Positions 62,313 to 64,000 of a stretch of DNA of 64,000 bases are shown here, piece by piece. Position 1 is the stretch's first letter. Every line of letters begins with the position of its first letter. This DNA is from Microglena sp. YARC (Eukaryota > Chlorophyta > Chlorophyceae > Chlamydomonadales > Chlamydomonadaceae), in contig CM039462.1 in the NCBI GenBank assembly GCA_022414725.1, forward strand, positions 73,035,803 to 73,099,802, read 5' to 3'. Under the pieces are notes generated by a model that did not search any database, was not told where the DNA came from, and was given only the letters and a program-made list of their open reading frames with translations. The position numbers and the translations under genes were made by a program.

Positions 62313-62400
62313 TGGTACCAAAGAGGCTACTCAGAATATTTTCGAGAACCTCTTCAACCGTTTCCCAAAATCAACGATCTGCCCCGCACTCCGAAAGTGT
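62313..62400 (+). repeat. Dispersed repeat C, copy 4 (proximal half)
   Basis: ggtaccaaagaggctactca, gaatattttcgagaacctct and atcaacgatctgc, as at 3434 and 14276. The distal ggtgtgtccca half is missing. gggcgttcctgcttccgaac at 62440-62460 is an end of the MITE-like element. Confidence 0.65.
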
Positions 62401-62482
62401 TGTGAGACACGCACGCTGAATGCCTATGCCACAAAATATAATGGGCGTTCCTGCTTCCGAACGGATTTTTTATTTTACTGAA

Positions 62483-62655
62483 ATCTTACGATAAATATTG
62501 TAAGATCGTTTTCGCAAATTAATTGGTTTTGCTTTTTTGGTGTATTTTACGAAAATATCTTACAATTTATTTTGTAAGATCGTTTTCGCAAATTGATTGA
62601 TTTTGCTTTTTTGTGTATTTACGAAAATATCTTACAATTTATTATGTTAAGATTG
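62483..62655. repeat. About 73-bp tandem repeat with palindromic ends
   Basis: Two full units and one partial, starting 62483, 62557 and 62629. Each contains atcttacaatttattttgta plus agat, a long inverted repeat, and cgttttcgcaaatt-attg. Strongly AT-rich. No gene. Confidence 0.85.
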
Positions 62656-62659
62656 TTTT

Positions 62660-64000
62660 GTTGCATTCCGGAGAAAGAGGACTATTCCCTTCAATTTCAA
62701 TTGTAACATTGATTGCTCGTTTGGAGAGAGAGAAAGTTCCTTCGAAGTATTCCAATACAAAATCAATTGTAGAGGACAGTCAAGAGGAAGGTGAAAGCTG
62801 TTTACAAAGTCTTGAACGCATTGCTCATAATTATTTATCTCACAACTCACAAACTCAACAGTTCGAAAGTACAACTTAGTACTTATGACAGCTATCACGT
62901 TGTAGAAAGAGGGCCAATGCTAACTTGTTGGGTAACAACAGCGCCTGTACAATCGCTGCACTAGAAATCTCCTCCTCCATGCCCCATCCCCATCTTCCTC
63001 CTCCTCCATCTCCTCCTCCTTAGCAATGTCTACATTGTCTCCATCCGATTGCACAGCCTCTGCCTTGGTGTCCTTCTCAATGGATTGGCAGCTTGACCCC
63101 TTTGCATGACTCCTTGCTGTGCATTGATTGCCATGCCCAGCACCTTCTCTGGCAGCTTGACCCCTTTGCATGACCTGGCAGCTTGACCCCTTTGCATGAC
63201 CCCTTGATGTTCATTGATTGACCCCCCTTGCCGGGCCCCCCCTTGCTGCGCATGCATGAAAGACTGTTTTGATAAGTCGGTAAGCTTTGCTTCATGCCTT
63301 GCGCTTTCACCTCTTTCATGCCTTGCGCTTTCACCTCCTTTCATGCCTTGCGCAAATTGCCTTTCGCATCCTGCATTGCTTTGCTGCGCATCCGCATTAG
63401 CACCGGTGGCCCTGCATGGTCCGAGTTGCACCTAATTCTCGCACCTTTTGCGCAATGCATTTCACTGCTATGGGAATTCACTTCAGCTCTGTTCTCATGA
63501 TCTGCTTGCTTTGCCTTTCGCTTTCTGCATCGCCTTGCTGCGCATCTGCATTAGCACCGGGTGGTTGTGAATAACCCCCGAGTTGCTTCTAATTCTCGCA
63601 CCCTTTGCGCAATGCATTTCACTGTCACTGTCCAGCCTAGCACCTTCTCTGGTGAATGCTGGGCAGATAGCCAGGAGCACTGGCGCTCGGAGCACTGGAT
63701 AGGTCTGACCTACCTGCATGGCGGTTACCCGCCTGCACCTGCCAGACCAGACCAGGACACGCGCCGGGCCAGCACCTGCCGCCGGAATACTGGCGAACAG
63801 CTCTGCACCCGCCTGCACCTTCCTGAGGCCTGCCTACCTGCATGATGTTACCCGCTTGCACCTGCGTCAGAGTAATGGCGGACAGTACTGCATACCCATA
63901 TGGCATGCATCCTTAGCTACCGTTCCAAAGATTTCCATAGCGTCTGGTTTGGTTATGAATTGCATTGTAGTGGTAACTGCAATTGTAGCCCAGACTTAGC
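62660..64000. repeat. Tandem and dispersed direct repeats at the window end
   Basis: No supported gene. ggcagcttgacccctttgca occurs three times (63087, 63157, 63178); tcatgccttgcgctttcacc twice, with a third partial; a roughly 85-bp block (ctgcgcatccgcattagcac...gcgcaatgcatttcactg) at 63383-63467 recurs near 63539-63624; tacctgcatg with a ttacccgc-tgcacctgc tail recurs at 63711 and 63834. Frames across these are repeat translations. Confidence 0.6.

Noticed and set aside
62613..62879. Plus-strand frame beginning in the tandem palindrome region
   Set aside because: No ATG start; its first third is repeat sequence and the rest shows no recognisable pattern.

Overview
The window looks like a piece of a large DNA virus of the Nucleocytoviricota type, most likely an old, decaying insertion in a eukaryotic chromosome and not a free virus genome. 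The viral side is shown by a fused RNA polymerase RPB3-RPB11 subunit, many F-box-like proteins carrying leucine-rich or ankyrin repeats, a 25-residue Trp-Asp-Asn-Pro repeat protein, a T5orf172/GIY-YIG-like protein, a viral-type glycosyltransferase-like protein, a split membrane protein of a kind I recall from giant viruses, and a TnpB/Fanzor remnant. The chromosomal side is shown by a 5'-truncated LINE inside a gene, a second LINE fragment, microsatellites, many frameshifted genes, abundant short inverted-repeat elements and a scaffold gap of exactly 1000 N. A virus genome rich in repeats and mobile elements is the alternative.

Layout. 1-6 kb: TnpB/Fanzor remnant, an unknown minus-strand gene, two paralogous F-box/LRR genes (the first frameshifted) and a small unknown gene. 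6.4-10.4 kb: an amidoligase-like gene split by a LINE. 10.4-12.5 kb: a PAQR-type seven-helix membrane protein and a small ORF, bracketed by inverted copies of one dispersed repeat (repeat A). 12.7-15.5 kb: glycosyltransferase-like gene, a PGDYVV/FEETYD protein and the Trp-Asp repeat gene. 16-17.8 kb: an intact F-box/ankyrin gene. 17.9-21.2 kb: gene remnants and the second LINE fragment. 21.2-28.4 kb: almost gene-free, AT-rich, with the gap at 24,110-25,109. 28.5-30.9 kb: decayed RING-finger gene, a weak histone-like remnant and a coiled-coil gene. 30.9-55.4 kb: nine tandem copies of an F-box/ankyrin cassette (111-bp repeat units), separated by about 157-bp elements with perfect 15-bp terminal inverted repeats. 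55.4-62.1 kb: RPB3-RPB11, a CAP-domain secreted protein, the membrane protein, two more F-box-like genes and a T5orf172 protein. 62.3-64 kb: tandem and palindromic repeats without a clear gene.

The genes do not form one pathway. F-box plus repeat proteins are generally thought to redirect host ubiquitin ligases, so the window reads as a host-interaction region with one transcription gene beside it. The main structural story is repeat-driven remodelling. A terminal-inverted-repeat element lies between every ankyrin copy, and at 45.7-46.0 kb its two half-ends enclose fragments of RPB3 and of the coiled-coil gene. Another repeat sits at the 3' ends of several unrelated genes and supplies their last codons. 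Between about 30.9 and 43.2 kb indels are so dense that sequence quality, not biology, may explain many breaks.
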